From Knufia peltigerae (Eukaryota > Ascomycota > Eurotiomycetes > Chaetothyriales > Trichomeriaceae): DNA of 61,134 nt. Both the position numbers and the translations under genes were made by a program. Positions 25,772 through 34,837 of this stretch are shown in pieces. Under the pieces are notes generated by a model, which saw only the letters and a list, made by a program, of their open reading frames with translations, was not told the DNA's origin and searched no databases. Within the stretch, counting starts at the first letter, position 1. The number at the start of each line of letters is the position of its first letter. The stretch is from assembly GCA_030247855.1 (NCBI GenBank), contig JAPDRN010000177.1, positions 1 to 61,134 of the forward strand, given 5' to 3'.

Positions 25772-26381
25772 CGTGCGGCCGTCGCCGCAGGCGCTGGAAA
25801 CGCTGGAATGGGGCAAGGGTGATGGGCTGTTGCCGGCCGTGGTGCAGGATGCCGACACCCTGCAGGTGCTGATGCTGGGCTATGTCAGCGCCGAGTCGCT
25901 GGCAGCGACGCTGGCCATCGGCCACATGACCTTCTTCAGCCGCAGCAAGCAGCGTCTTTGGACCAAGGGCGAGCAGTCCGGCAATGTGCTGGCGGTGCAG
26001 TCGATCAGCGTCGATTGCGATGCCGATACGCTGCTGGTGCTGGCACGCCCGGCAGGCCCGACCTGCCACACCGGGGCCGAAAGCTGCTTCGACGGTGCGC
26101 CGAAGGACTTCCTCGGTGGCCTGGACCAGCTGGTCGCGGTACGTGAGGCGCTTCGCCCTTCCGGCAGCTATACGACGTCGCTGTTCGAGGGCGGCATCCG
26201 CCGCATCGCGCAGAAGGTGGGCGAGGAAGGCGTGGAGACGGCGCTGGCCGGGGTGGCACAGGACGATGAGGCCTTGCTGGGTGAGGCGTCGGACCTGCTG
26301 TACCACCTGCTGGTGCTGCTGCGCGCGCGCGGGCTGTCGCTGGAAGATGCCCGCGACGTGCTGGAAAAGCGCCATCGTTGA
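25761..26381 (+). CDS. hisI: Bifunctional phosphoribosyl-AMP cyclohydrolase / phosphoribosyl-ATP pyrophosphatase
   Basis: A 206-residue fusion (HisIE). The cyclohydrolase part has FFSRSKQRLWTKGEQSGN, SVDCDADTLL and GPTCHTGAESCF with zinc and metal ligands. The C-terminal pyrophosphatase part has the Glu-rich GEEGVETALAG and GEASDLLYHLLVLL. It carries out steps two and three of the pathway and closes the operon. A palindrome at 26389-26409 follows. Confidence 0.95.
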   Translation: MSIDVRPSPQALETLEWGKGDGLLPAVVQDADTLQVLMLGYVSAESLAATLAIGHMTFFSRSKQRLWTKGEQSGNVLAVQSISVDCDADTLLVLARPAGPTCHTGAESCFDGAPKDFLGGLDQLVAVREALRPSGSYTTSLFEGGIRRIAQKVGEEGVETALAGVAQDDEALLGEASDLLYHLLVLLRARGLSLEDARDVLEKRHR

Positions 26382-26388
26382 CCAAGGT

Positions 26389-26409
26389 GTGCGGACCAAC
26401 GGTCCGCAC
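26389..26409. repeat. GTGCGGACC palindrome downstream of the his operon
   Basis: GTGCGGACC, 3-nt loop, GGTCCGCAC, a perfect 9-bp hairpin just after the hisI stop. The same arms recur at 52417-52441. There is no T-run, so it is a REP-like element or a factor-dependent 3' end. Confidence 0.75.
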
Positions 26410-26446
26410 CTACAATATGGCGTCTTCTTTTTCCCGGACCGCCCCC

Positions 26447-28036
26447 ATGAAACTGCCTGCCGCCTGGCTGTGCTGCCTGTTGCTGACCTCGCCGGCCTGG
26501 GCCGCGGACACCGTGGTCAGCGGCAAGGTCTATCTGGAGCGTGACGGCAAGCCAGGGCGCGGTGCGACCGATCCGGGTCTGGCCGGCGTGCAGGTGTCCA
26601 ATGGCGAAACCATCGTCAAGACCGCTGCCGACGGCAGCTACAGCCTGCCGGTGCGTGACGGCCAGACGGTCTTCGTCATCAAGCCCGATGCCTATTCCTT
26701 CCCGAAGGCCGCCGACGGCCTGCCGTCGTTCTGGCGGCACTACCGGCCGAACGGTTCCCCTGCGCTGAAGTACGGCGGCATCGCGGCCACCAGTGACGTC
26801 GCCCGCAACTGGGACTTCGCGCTGCAGAACGACCGGCATGACAGCCGCCGCGGCTTCCAGATGCTGGTGTTCACCGATTCGCAGACCGCCAGCCTGCAGG
26901 ACATCGGCTACTACCAGCAGTCGATCGTGGCGCCGCTGGTGGGTCAGACCAAGGCGCGCCTGGGTACCACGCTCGGTGACATCGTCAACGACGACCTGAC
27001 CCTGTACCCGGCGATCAACAAGGTCACCACCGAACTCGGCGTGCCGTGGTTCCACGTGCCCGGCAACCACGATCTGGACTTCGACGCGGCCAATGACGCG
27101 CATTCGCTGGACAGCTGGCGCAACATCTACGGCCCCGATACCTATGCGGTGGAAGAGGGCGGCGCCAGCTTCGTGTTCCTCGACGACGTGGTCTACGACC
27201 CCAATGCCAAGCCCAGGTATGTTGGTGGCCTGCGCGAGGATCAGTTCGCTTTCCTTGCTGCCTATCTGAAGGGCCTGCACAAGGACCGCCTGCTGGTGCT
27301 GGGCATGCACATTCCGCTGTTCGATGCGGCACCGGGTCGCGAGACCTTCCGCCATGCCGACCGTCAGCGCCTGTTCGACCTGCTGAAGGACTTCCGCAAC
27401 GTGCTGGTGCTCAGTGGCCACAGCCACACCCAGCAGCATGTCTACCACGGCAAGGCTGACGGCTGGCAGGGTGCCAGGCCGTTGCACGAGTACAACGTCG
27501 GCGCCAACTGCGGTGCGTTCTGGTCCGGCGTGAAGAATGCCGCCGGCGTGCCGGACAGCACCATGAGCGATGGCACGCCGAAGGGCTATGCGCTGCTGGA
27601 CGTGGCCGGCAACGGCAGCTATCGCCTGCAGTACCGGGTGGCCGGTGCGGCCGCCAGCGAGCAGATCGGCCTGCATGCGCCGAAGGTGCTGCGCAAGGGC
27701 GCGTATCCGGCGTGGGGTATCTATGCCAACGTCTACATGGGCGAGGATGCCAGCGTGGTCGAGTACCGTGTCGATGGCGGCGCCTGGCAGCCGATGAAGC
27801 AGGTCAGCCAGCCTGATCCTCGGCTGCTGGTGGAGAACGTCGCCGACGATCTGGCCGCCACGTTGCGCGGCTACGACCGTTCGCCGGAAGCCACCGCTTC
27901 GCCGCACCTGTGGCGTGGTGCGTTGCCGACCGATCTGGCCGTGGGCAGCCACAAGGTCGAGGTGCGTTCCACCCAGCCGGATGGTGCGGTGTTCACCGCC
28001 AGCACCAGCTACAGCCTGCAGACCGCGCAGCCCTGA
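26447..28036 (+). CDS. Exported calcineurin-like metallophosphoesterase
   Basis: A 529-residue precursor with a signal peptide ending PAWAAD (about residue 20). Order: an N-terminal carboxypeptidase-regulatory-like beta domain (GLAGVQVSNGETIVKTAADGSYSLPV and after), the metallophosphoesterase domain, and a C-terminal beta domain. Metal motifs are FTDSQ (canonical DxH has Gln here), GDIVNDD, PGNHDLDFD, MHIPLF and LSGHSHTQQH. It would hydrolyse a phosphoester in the periplasm; substrate is unknown. It stands downstream of the his operon but has its own promoter space of 65 nt. Confidence 0.85.
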   Translation: MKLPAAWLCCLLLTSPAWAADTVVSGKVYLERDGKPGRGATDPGLAGVQVSNGETIVKTAADGSYSLPVRDGQTVFVIKPDAYSFPKAADGLPSFWRHYRPNGSPALKYGGIAATSDVARNWDFALQNDRHDSRRGFQMLVFTDSQTASLQDIGYYQQSIVAPLVGQTKARLGTTLGDIVNDDLTLYPAINKVTTELGVPWFHVPGNHDLDFDAANDAHSLDSWRNIYGPDTYAVEEGGASFVFLDDVVYDPNAKPRYVGGLREDQFAFLAAYLKGLHKDRLLVLGMHIPLFDAAPGRETFRHADRQRLFDLLKDFRNVLVLSGHSHTQQHVYHGKADGWQGARPLHEYNVGANCGAFWSGVKNAAGVPDSTMSDGTPKGYALLDVAGNGSYRLQYRVAGAAASEQIGLHAPKVLRKGAYPAWGIYANVYMGEDASVVEYRVDGGAWQPMKQVSQPDPRLLVENVADDLAATLRGYDRSPEATASPHLWRGALPTDLAVGSHKVEVRSTQPDGAVFTASTSYSLQTAQP

Positions 28037-28084
28037 GCGCGGGCCGGGTCTCCGTCACGCACTTCCATTACGAAAGGACGCAGC

Positions 28085-28369
28085 ATGGATATCCGTTTCA
28101 TGGCCGGCATCACGCCGGTCACCCTCAGCCGCCACTGGTTCACCGGCGCGATGATGCTGCAGAGCGCCAGCGAGAAGGTCTGGGTGCAGCATCCGCTGCA
28201 TCCGGGCACGCACTTCTCGTTCTCGCTGGTACAGTCGTGGCAGCGCCACATCGCCGGCCATGAAGTGCTGGTTGAGCGGACCCGGCCGCTGCTGTTCGCT
28301 GGGTTCCGTCCGCAGCGCCTGCGGGTGCTGGTGGATGGTGTCCAGGTGGCCGAGCAGGAAGGCATGTGA
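28085..28369 (+). CDS. Conserved small protein of unknown function
   Basis: A 94-residue protein without signal or membrane segment, rich in aromatic and basic residues (SRHWFTGAMM, FAGFRPQRLRVLVDGV). It has a plausible GAAAGGA-type ribosome site 8 nt upstream and codon use like its neighbours. I do not recognise a domain. It lies between the phosphoesterase and the glk unit. Confidence 0.55.
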   Translation: MDIRFMAGITPVTLSRHWFTGAMMLQSASEKVWVQHPLHPGTHFSFSLVQSWQRHIAGHEVLVERTRPLLFAGFRPQRLRVLVDGVQVAEQEGM

Positions 28370-28430
28370 CCCCGGGTGCCAGTGTCGCCGCGCTAGGCAA
28401 AGGCCGGCCGATGCCTGAGAATCGGGACGA

Positions 28431-28444
28431 TTCAATCGATCCAA
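28431..28444. promoter_or_regulatory. Predicted LacI-type operator upstream of glk
   Basis: TTCAATCGATCCAA, one of seven matches to TTGRATCGATCYAA around a central ATCGAT. It lies 10 nt before the glk start, where a bound repressor would block transcription or elongation of glk-aspartylglucosaminidase-cutC. Confidence 0.7.
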
Positions 28445-28454
28445 GCAGGCCAGC

Positions 28455-29477
28455 GTGAACGTTGCAGCAGTGTCCCCGGTTCCACCCGAACCCACCCGCA
28501 GCGGCGTTCCCCGCAGCCTGGTGGTCGCCGATGTCGGTGGCACCTTCGCCCGCTTGGCGCTGGCTGAGACCGTGCCGGGGCAGGCGCCGCGGCTGGGCAG
28601 CTACCGTACCTACGCCTGTGCCGACCACCCCAGCCTGGCGGCGATCCTGGCCGATTTCACCGCCAGCCTTGGCCAGCCGATGGCCAGTGCGGTGGTCGCC
28701 ATCGCCGGCCTGCTCGACGGCGATAGCCTGATCAATGCCAATCTGCCGTGGACGGTGTCGCTGTCGGCGACGCGCCGCGAGTCGGGCCTGCCCGACCTGC
28801 AGCTGATCAATGATTTCGAAGCAGTGGCGCTGGCCATTCCCTACCTGCAGGCCGACACGCTGGTGCCGCTGAATGGCGATGCCGATCCGGCCAAGACCTT
28901 CCCGGCGCTGGTGCTGGGGCCGGGCACCGGCCTGGGCGCGGCGCTGCGCTTCGCCGATGGCGAGCGCCCGGTGCTGGCCAGCGAGATCGGCCACGCTGCG
29001 TTGGGTGCCGGCAATGCGCTGGAACTGCATGTGCTGGGCCAGCTGCTGCAGCGCTGGCCGCATGTGGACAACGAACGTGTGCTGTCCGGCAGCGGCCTGA
29101 TGAACCTGTATCCCTGCCTGTGCGAACTGCGCGGCGTGGCTTCGCAATGGACCAGCACCGAAGCGCTGATCGCGGCTGCGCGGCAAGGCGACGACGCGCT
29201 GGCGGTGGAAACCCTGCAGGTGTTCTGCGCCTGGCTGGGCAGCCTGGCTGGTGACGCGGCGATCGCCGTGGGCGCGCGCTCGGTGTACCTGGCCGGCGGC
29301 ATTTCCACCCATGTGCAGGACTTCCTTGCCGACGGCCGTTTCCGTGAGCGCTTCCTCAACAAGGGAGTGCTGACCGACGTGCTGCGCCAGGTGCCGGTGT
29401 GGCGGGTCGAACATGGCCAGCTGGGTGTGCTTGGTGCAGCGGCCTGGCACGCAGCGCGGACCCCCGCGCACGATTGA
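28455..29477 (+). CDS. glk: Glucokinase
   Basis: A 340-residue ROK-unrelated, Glk-type glucokinase. The phosphate-binding VADVGGTFARLAL, LINDFEAVALAIPYL with the catalytic Asp, LVLGPGTGLGAAL and SEIGHAALG define the family. It phosphorylates glucose, and some homologues accept other hexoses. GTG 28455 has a weak ribosome site. It leads an operon with the aspartylglucosaminidase and cutC genes, under a predicted operator shared with the mannoside genes 13 kb away. Confidence 0.92.
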   Translation: MNVAAVSPVPPEPTRSGVPRSLVVADVGGTFARLALAETVPGQAPRLGSYRTYACADHPSLAAILADFTASLGQPMASAVVAIAGLLDGDSLINANLPWTVSLSATRRESGLPDLQLINDFEAVALAIPYLQADTLVPLNGDADPAKTFPALVLGPGTGLGAALRFADGERPVLASEIGHAALGAGNALELHVLGQLLQRWPHVDNERVLSGSGLMNLYPCLCELRGVASQWTSTEALIAAARQGDDALAVETLQVFCAWLGSLAGDAAIAVGARSVYLAGGISTHVQDFLADGRFRERFLNKGVLTDVLRQVPVWRVEHGQLGVLGAAAWHAARTPAHD

Positions 29478-29529
29478 TCGGCGCTGCCGGCATCGAGCCG
29501 GCGGGCGCAGCATGCAGACGGAGGCGAAG

Positions 29530-30528
29530 ATGGTGGATCGCAGGCAGTTTTTGCAGGTCGGTGCACTGGCCGCAGGCGTGGCAGCGTTGCCGGTGGTGAA
29601 GGCACGTACGCACGGTGGCGCCAAGGTGGTCTCGACCTGGGACTTCGGCGTGCCGGCCAACCAGGCCGCGTGGAAGGTACTGGCGCAGGGCGGCAGTGCG
29701 CTGGATGCGGTGGAAGCCGGTGCACGCTGGGCCGAAAGCGAGCTGTGCAATCCCACCGTCGGCCATTGTGGCAACCCGGACCGCGACGGCGTGCTGAGCC
29801 TGGACGCCAGCATCATGGATGGTGACGGCCGCTGTGGCGCGGTCGCTGCGCTGGTCGACATCCTGCATCCGGTGTCGGTGGCCCGCAGGGTGATGGAGAA
29901 CAGCCCGCATGTGCTGCTGGTGGGCGAGGGCGCCCAGCAGTTTGCCGTGCAGCAGGGCTTCCAGCGCCAGCACCTGCTGACGCCGAAGGCCGAAGCGGCC
30001 TGGCGTGAGTGGCTGAAGACCGAAAAGTACGCGCCGCAGATCAATGCCGAGCGCCGCGGACTTCCCGGCAACAGCGACAACCACGACACCATCGGCATGC
30101 TGGCACTGGACGCCAAGGGCAACCTGGCCGGTGCCTGCACCACCAGCGGCATGGCCTGGAAACTGCACGGCCGGGTCGGCGACAGCCCGATCATCGGCGC
30201 AGGTCTGTACGTGGACAACGAAGTGGGCGCGGCCACCGCCTCGGGTGTGGGCGAAGAAATGATCCGCAACGCGGCCTCGTTCCTGGTGGTCGAGCTGATG
30301 CGCCAGGGCCGTTCGCCGGCACAGGCCTGCCGCGAAGCGATCGACCGCGTGGTGCGCAAGCGCCCCGAGGCGAGCCGCACGCTGCAGGTCTGTTTCCTGG
30401 CGATGAACAAGCACGGCGAGGTCGGTGCCTATGCACTGCATCGCGGCTTCGTCTACGCGGTGTGCGATGCGCAGCGCCAGGACGACCTGCGCGACTCACC
30501 GTCGATCTATACGAGCACGCAGGCGTGA
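29530..30528 (+). CDS. N4-(beta-N-acetylglucosaminyl)-L-asparaginase (aspartylglucosaminidase), Tat-exported
   Basis: A 332-residue Ntn hydrolase precursor. The N-terminus VDRRQFLQVGALAAGVAAL is a twin-arginine signal. The autocleavage site and nucleophile Thr187 lie in SDNHDTIGMLALD, followed by GACTTSGMAWK and GRVGDSPIIGAG, as in human AGA and Flavobacterium glycosylasparaginase. It splits the GlcNAc-Asn bond that joins N-glycans to proteins. ATG 29530 (5 nt after GGAGG) is favoured over the in-frame ATG 29512. The cutC GTG overlaps the stop. Placement with alpha- and beta-mannosidase genes of the same predicted regulon supports glycoprotein use. Confidence 0.93.
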   Translation: MVDRRQFLQVGALAAGVAALPVVKARTHGGAKVVSTWDFGVPANQAAWKVLAQGGSALDAVEAGARWAESELCNPTVGHCGNPDRDGVLSLDASIMDGDGRCGAVAALVDILHPVSVARRVMENSPHVLLVGEGAQQFAVQQGFQRQHLLTPKAEAAWREWLKTEKYAPQINAERRGLPGNSDNHDTIGMLALDAKGNLAGACTTSGMAWKLHGRVGDSPIIGAGLYVDNEVGAATASGVGEEMIRNAASFLVVELMRQGRSPAQACREAIDRVVRKRPEASRTLQVCFLAMNKHGEVGAYALHRGFVYAVCDAQRQDDLRDSPSIYTSTQA

Positions 30529-31256
30529 GCGCACGCCTGACGCTGGAGATCGCCAGCAATTCGGTGGCTTCGGCGTTGGCCGCGCAGGCCGGTGGTGCTG
30601 ATCGCATTGAGCTGTTCGACAACCTTGCCGAAGGCGGTACCACGCCGTCGTTTGCCAGCATCGCCATCGCCCGCGAGCGGTTGCAGATTCCGTTATTCGT
30701 GCTGGTGCGGCCGCGTCCGGGGGATTTTCACTACGACGCGTTGGAAACCGAACTGATGCTGCGCGACATCGCCCAGTGCCGCGCGCTGGGCTGCGATGGC
30801 GTGGTGATCGGTGCGCTGGATGTGCAGGGCGGCATCGACCTGCCGCTGTGCCGCGAACTGTTGCGCGCCGCCGGCCCGCTGCAGGTGACCTTCCATCGTG
30901 CGTTCGATGCCGTGTGCGATCTGCCTGCGGCACTGGAACAGGTGATCGGGCTGGGCTGCCAGCGGGTGCTGACCTCTGGCGGCCAAGCCAGCGCTGAGGC
31001 CGGTGCCGAGGTACTGGCCGCGCTGGTCGCACAGGCGGCCGGCCGCATCAGCGTCATGGCCGGCGCAGGGCTGGGCCCGGGCAATATCGCCGCCGTCGCG
31101 CGGAAGACCGGCTGTCTCGAACTGCATGCCTCGGCCAAAGGGCAGCGACGCTCGGCCATGCAGTTCCAGAACCCGGCCCTGCGCGGGCTGGACCCGGACT
31201 GGAGCCAGACCGCGACCGCCACCGTGGCCGCACTGCGGCAGGCGCTGGACGGCTGA
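30525..31256 (+). CDS. cutC: CutC-family TIM-barrel protein
   Basis: A 243-residue CutC family member (LEIASNSVASALAAQAGGADRIELF, LVRPRPGDFHY, TFHRAFDA, LTSGGQASAEAG, MAGAGLGPGNI, ELHASAK). The family is named for a proposed role in copper tolerance in E. coli, but that role is disputed and no copper motif is visible. Here the gene overlaps the aspartylglucosaminidase gene by 4 nt and belongs to the glk operon with a carbohydrate-type operator. A catalytic role in glycan or sugar catabolism is therefore a reasonable alternative. Confidence 0.9.
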   Translation: MSARLTLEIASNSVASALAAQAGGADRIELFDNLAEGGTTPSFASIAIARERLQIPLFVLVRPRPGDFHYDALETELMLRDIAQCRALGCDGVVIGALDVQGGIDLPLCRELLRAAGPLQVTFHRAFDAVCDLPAALEQVIGLGCQRVLTSGGQASAEAGAEVLAALVAQAAGRISVMAGAGLGPGNIAAVARKTGCLELHASAKGQRRSAMQFQNPALRGLDPDWSQTATATVAALRQALDG

Positions 31257-31534
31257 TCGAATCCGCCGGGCATGGCCAGGCGCTACGGTAGCGGGTCCGC
31301 GCCACGGTTGGTGCATCCGCGGTAGCTCCGGCCCATCCCGGCGAACGCGCAACACGATCACGGACAAAACCGTTCCGCGCGCGTTTGTCGCAATCGTGTC
31401 ATCGCTTCGTGCGTCGTTCTCTCAGCGATGTTTCGCAAACATATGATTTTCTTGGATACCGAGAACCGATAGCGACATGTCGCAGTGCGTTGCTGCGTCG
31501 CCGCATGCCGGGCGCGGTTCAGCTGTGCTTTAGT

Positions 31535-31548
31535 TTGGATCGATCCAC
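31535..31548. promoter_or_regulatory. Predicted LacI-type operator, first site before TonB receptor
   Basis: TTGGATCGATCCAC, matching the TTGRATCGATCYAA consensus except at the last base. It is 88 nt upstream of the receptor ATG and 36 nt (centre to centre) from the second site, about 3.4 helical turns. Confidence 0.75.
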
Positions 31549-31570
31549 AGGGGAGGGTAGTCGAATCGAG

Positions 31571-31584
31571 ATGGATCGATTCAA
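31571..31584. promoter_or_regulatory. Predicted LacI-type operator, second site before TonB receptor
   Basis: ATGGATCGATTCAA, a 12/14 match to the consensus read on the other strand. It lies in the untranslated leader 52 nt before the receptor start. Confidence 0.6.
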
Positions 31585-31635
31585 CGCCCGGGATCGCCAT
31601 CCGACCGCGCGTCCACCATCCAAGAGCAACCACCC

Positions 31636-34593
31636 ATGGCTCAGTCCGTCCGCAACCGCCGTCATCTGCTGTCCCACGCCCTCGCCCTGGCCCTGCTGCC
31701 GTTCGCCGCTGGTGCACAGGAAGCGGCCCCGTCGCCGACCAAGGATCTTGATGCGGTCACCGTCACCGGCTCGCGCATCAAGCGCGCCGGCGTCGAGGGC
31801 CCGGCCCCGGTCAACGTGATCAGCGCCGCACAGATCCAGAAGGAAGGGTTCGTCACCGTCTACGACGCATTGAAAACCCTGACCGAGGCGACCGGCACCG
31901 TCGAAGCGGCGTCGCAGTGGGGCTCGCACACCCCCAATGCGAGCGGCCTGAATCTGCGCGGCATGGGGCCCAACCGCAGCCTGCTGCTGGTCAACGGCCG
32001 CCGTGTGGCCGACTATCCGCTGCCCTATGGCGGCGAGACCAATTTCTCCAACTACAGCAACATTCCTGCCGCTGCCGTGGAGCGCATCGAAGTGCTGACC
32101 GGCGGCGCGTCGGCGATCTATGGTTCGGACGCCATTGCCGGCGTGGTCAACGTCATCCTGAAGACCAACTACGACGGCGACGAAGTGCGCGTGCGCGGCG
32201 GCACCTCCACCGAAGGCGGGCGTGATACCTGGGATCTGTCCTGGGCGGGCGGCAAGACCGGCGACAACTGGAGCGTCACCTACGCCCTGCAGTACACCAA
32301 GCGCGATCCGTTGTTCGGCCGCGACCGGCCGCAGATGGACGACGCCGACGACGCGCTGTACCCGTCCTGGAACATGGAGCAGCGCAAGGTCGGTTTCCGT
32401 CCCACCGCTGGCCTGGCGTTGATCGACCCCAGCAACGGCCAGCGCCTCGCGCCGCCCGACGGCACCTGCGAGAAATTCGCTGGCGAGTACTACACCGCCG
32501 ACCGCCTGGTCTACAACTACAACGCCAATACGGTGAGCAACACCGGCCGCCTCTGCGGCATGAGCGCCGACTACGCCAACTGGCTGTTGACCGGAGGCTC
32601 GGAGAACCTGTCGGGCAACCTGTATGCCACCTTCGATTTCGGCAACGATCTGCAGGCCTGGAGCAACCTGGCGGTATACCGTTCCGAAGCGGTCTGGGGC
32701 ACCAATCCGCCGAGCGTGTCGCTGATCGACGATGCCAACGGTTACTACTGGGATGCCAACCGCAATCGCCCGGTGCTCGGCGTGCGCCAGTTCACCCCGA
32801 ACGAAGTCGGTGGCCTGGACACGCTGCGCAATACCAACCGCGAGTTGTCGTGGGATATCAGCGCGGGCCTGCGCGGGCGCCTGGCCGATCGCTTCGACTG
32901 GAGCGCCACGGTCGGCCGTTCCTACTACCGCGTCGAGGAGCGGCAGAACGTGGTCGACGAGCAGAAGTCGTACGACTTCTTCCTCGGCCCACGGCTGGGC
33001 ACCACCGGCGATGGCGAGGCGATCTATGCCTTGAACGAGTCGCGCTGGTGGAACCCGATCACCCCGGACCAGTACTGGCAGATGGGCACGGTGGCGAAAA
33101 ACCGGGCGTCGTCCTACGTCAACCAGGCCTCGGCCGACATCACCGGTGAACTGTTCCAGGGCTGGGCCGGGCCGATCTCGTTCGCAGCGGTAGCCGAAGT
33201 GGCGAAGCAGGGCTATCACCTCAGCCCGGACCCGCGTGCCGGCATCGATTTCGACCTGCAGAACGTTGATCGTGGCGGCGGTGAGCGCACCCGCTATTCG
33301 GCCGGCGTCGAGTTCAAGATTCCGTTGGCCGACAGCCTGATCGCCACCGCAGCGGCACGCTACGACCGATACGGCAGCTACAAGGCCGACGGCGGCGGCG
33401 GGGCGCTGGATGTCGGCAGCCAGAAGGAGACCACCTGGAACGCCGGCCTGGAATGGCGGCCGTTCGAGTCGCTGCTGGTGCGCGGCTCCTACGCGACCAG
33501 CTTCCATGCGCCGGACATGCACTACCTGCTGGGCCAGGCCAGCAGCTCCGAAGTGCTGACCTACGACCGCCTGCGCTGCATCGAGAGCGGCGCGTACCTG
33601 GTCAACAACTGCGGCGTGGGCAATACCGATGTCTGGTATGCGTTCGACGTGAACCGTCGGGGTACGCCGCTGCTGCGCTCGGAAACCGGCGATTCGTGGA
33701 CGGTCGGCTTCGTCTGGGACGTGCTGCCGAACCTGTCGATGAGCGCTGACTACTGGGCGATCAAGCTGGAAGACATGATCGTCGACGTCGGTGCGGACGA
33801 GGTGCTGGCCAGCGAGGCCGGCTGCCTGACCGGCAAGAACATGGACGGTACGCCGTGGGCGAACCCGGCGGGTGACGCGTACTGCGCCGGCATCCTGGCC
33901 CGGGTGAACCGTGACAGCAGCGGCCGGCTGGTGTCGATCGAGCGCGGGCCGTTCAACCTGGCCAGCCGCGAAGTGCGCGGCATCGACCTGAGCGCGCGCT
34001 ATCGCTTGGAGACAGCCGCATGGGGCAGCTTCCAGCTGGGGGTGAACTACACCAACCAGATCTCGACGAAGGAGCAGCGCTACGCCAACGATCCGAACCC
34101 GGAACGTCGCGATCGTGATCTGCGCAGCAAGCTGCGCGCCAGCCTGGCCTGGCAGGGCGGCAACTGGAATGCGAACGTGTATGCCGACCGCATCGGCTCG
34201 GTGCCGGGCGTGCGCTACCACTGGGGCACCGACCGCCTGGACAACCCCGGCGGCTGCCTGCCGTTCGCCGATGGCTACGTGCCCAGCGACAGCCCGGCGT
34301 TGAACTGCCTGGAACCTGCCACGCGTCCGGATGGATCGGCCAATGCGAACCCGAACGCCGGGCAGCAGACGGCGCGCTACTACGGCCGGGTCGGACCGTT
34401 CATCACCTGGAACTTCAACGTTGGCTACCAGGTGACCGAGTTCATGAAGGTCAATCTGTACGTGAACAACGCTTTCAACGCGACCAGCTGGAACCACAAG
34501 GACCCGTACAAGGTCGACTACGATTTCGCCCCGACGCGTCTGTTGGGGGCGGTGGGGCGTGAGTTCGCGCTGGAGTATGTGTTCACGTTCTGA
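31636..34593 (+). CDS. TonB-dependent outer-membrane receptor (glycan uptake, predicted)
   Basis: A 985-residue receptor. The signal peptide ends PFAAGAQ; a TonB-box-like DAVTVTGSRI is followed by the plug domain (LNLRGMGPNRSLLLVNGRR; PAAAVERIEVLTGGASAIYG) and a 22-strand barrel ending in EYVFTF with terminal Phe. Such receptors import large solutes across the outer membrane with TonB energy. Two operators of the mannoside regulon precede it, so a mannose-containing oligosaccharide or glycopeptide is the likely ligand. A perfect 11-bp hairpin at 34601-34625 follows the stop. Confidence 0.9.
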   Translation: MAQSVRNRRHLLSHALALALLPFAAGAQEAAPSPTKDLDAVTVTGSRIKRAGVEGPAPVNVISAAQIQKEGFVTVYDALKTLTEATGTVEAASQWGSHTPNASGLNLRGMGPNRSLLLVNGRRVADYPLPYGGETNFSNYSNIPAAAVERIEVLTGGASAIYGSDAIAGVVNVILKTNYDGDEVRVRGGTSTEGGRDTWDLSWAGGKTGDNWSVTYALQYTKRDPLFGRDRPQMDDADDALYPSWNMEQRKVGFRPTAGLALIDPSNGQRLAPPDGTCEKFAGEYYTADRLVYNYNANTVSNTGRLCGMSADYANWLLTGGSENLSGNLYATFDFGNDLQAWSNLAVYRSEAVWGTNPPSVSLIDDANGYYWDANRNRPVLGVRQFTPNEVGGLDTLRNTNRELSWDISAGLRGRLADRFDWSATVGRSYYRVEERQNVVDEQKSYDFFLGPRLGTTGDGEAIYALNESRWWNPITPDQYWQMGTVAKNRASSYVNQASADITGELFQGWAGPISFAAVAEVAKQGYHLSPDPRAGIDFDLQNVDRGGGERTRYSAGVEFKIPLADSLIATAAARYDRYGSYKADGGGGALDVGSQKETTWNAGLEWRPFESLLVRGSYATSFHAPDMHYLLGQASSSEVLTYDRLRCIESGAYLVNNCGVGNTDVWYAFDVNRRGTPLLRSETGDSWTVGFVWDVLPNLSMSADYWAIKLEDMIVDVGADEVLASEAGCLTGKNMDGTPWANPAGDAYCAGILARVNRDSSGRLVSIERGPFNLASREVRGIDLSARYRLETAAWGSFQLGVNYTNQISTKEQRYANDPNPERRDRDLRSKLRASLAWQGGNWNANVYADRIGSVPGVRYHWGTDRLDNPGGCLPFADGYVPSDSPALNCLEPATRPDGSANANPNAGQQTARYYGRVGPFITWNFNVGYQVTEFMKVNLYVNNAFNATSWNHKDPYKVDYDFAPTRLLGAVGREFALEYVFTF

Positions 34594-34600
34594 GGGAAGG

Positions 34601-34625
34601 TGGCGCCGGGCATGGCCCGGCGCCA
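34601..34625 (+). terminator. Hairpin after the first TonB receptor gene
   Basis: TGGCGCCGGGC (34601-34611), a 3-nt loop and the exact complement at 34615-34625. There is no T-run. It is a likely 3' end or processing site 7 nt after the receptor stop. Confidence 0.6.
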
Positions 34626-34643
34626 GCTGCGGGGTGCCGGGCA

Positions 34644-34745
34644 GCCACGCATGGCGTGGCTCTACTGGGCGTGGGCGGGGTGACGGGGGCCGCGCATGGC
34701 GTGGCTCTACGGCGGCTTTGCAGTAGATCCACGCCATGCGTGGAT
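34644..34745. repeat. Three SMAG palindromes upstream of copA
   Basis: Inverted copies at 34644-34665 and 34690-34710 (GTAGAGCCACGCCATGCG type) and a direct copy at 34723-34745 (GTAGATCCACGCCATGCG type). The stems differ between copies but each keeps its own pairing. Confidence 0.85.
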
Positions 34746-34770
34746 GGGCTGTCAGCGGAAGAGGGTGGAT

Positions 34771-34801
34771 TTGACCTTCCCACGATGGCAAGGTCTAGGC
34801 T
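34771..34801 (+). promoter_or_regulatory. CueR-type promoter of copA
   Basis: TTGACC (34771-34776) and TAGGCT (34796-34801) are separated by 19 nt, the stretched spacer typical of MerR-family promoters. Within the spacer a 21-bp dyad has arms ACCTTCC (34774-34780) and GCAAGGT (34788-34794). This fits copper-activated transcription by the CueR encoded just downstream. Confidence 0.82.
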
Positions 34802-34837
34802 GGTCACCTCTCCAGATGGAACCAGGGAAACCAGGCC

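Larger units (their letters stand above)
31257..31635. other. Intergenic region upstream of the first TonB receptor
   Basis: 379 nt without a gene. It holds a degenerate SMAG palindrome (about 31264-31286, GTAGCGCC type, inverted), an AT-richer stretch at 31430-31460 likely to contain the promoter, and two ATCGAT operators at 31535 and 31571. No RNA gene or terminator with a T-run is visible. Confidence 0.6.

Noticed and set aside
31519..34791. A 1090-codon minus-strand frame opposite the TonB receptor
   Set aside because: Antisense shadow; the plus strand carries the plug and barrel motifs and a signal peptide.
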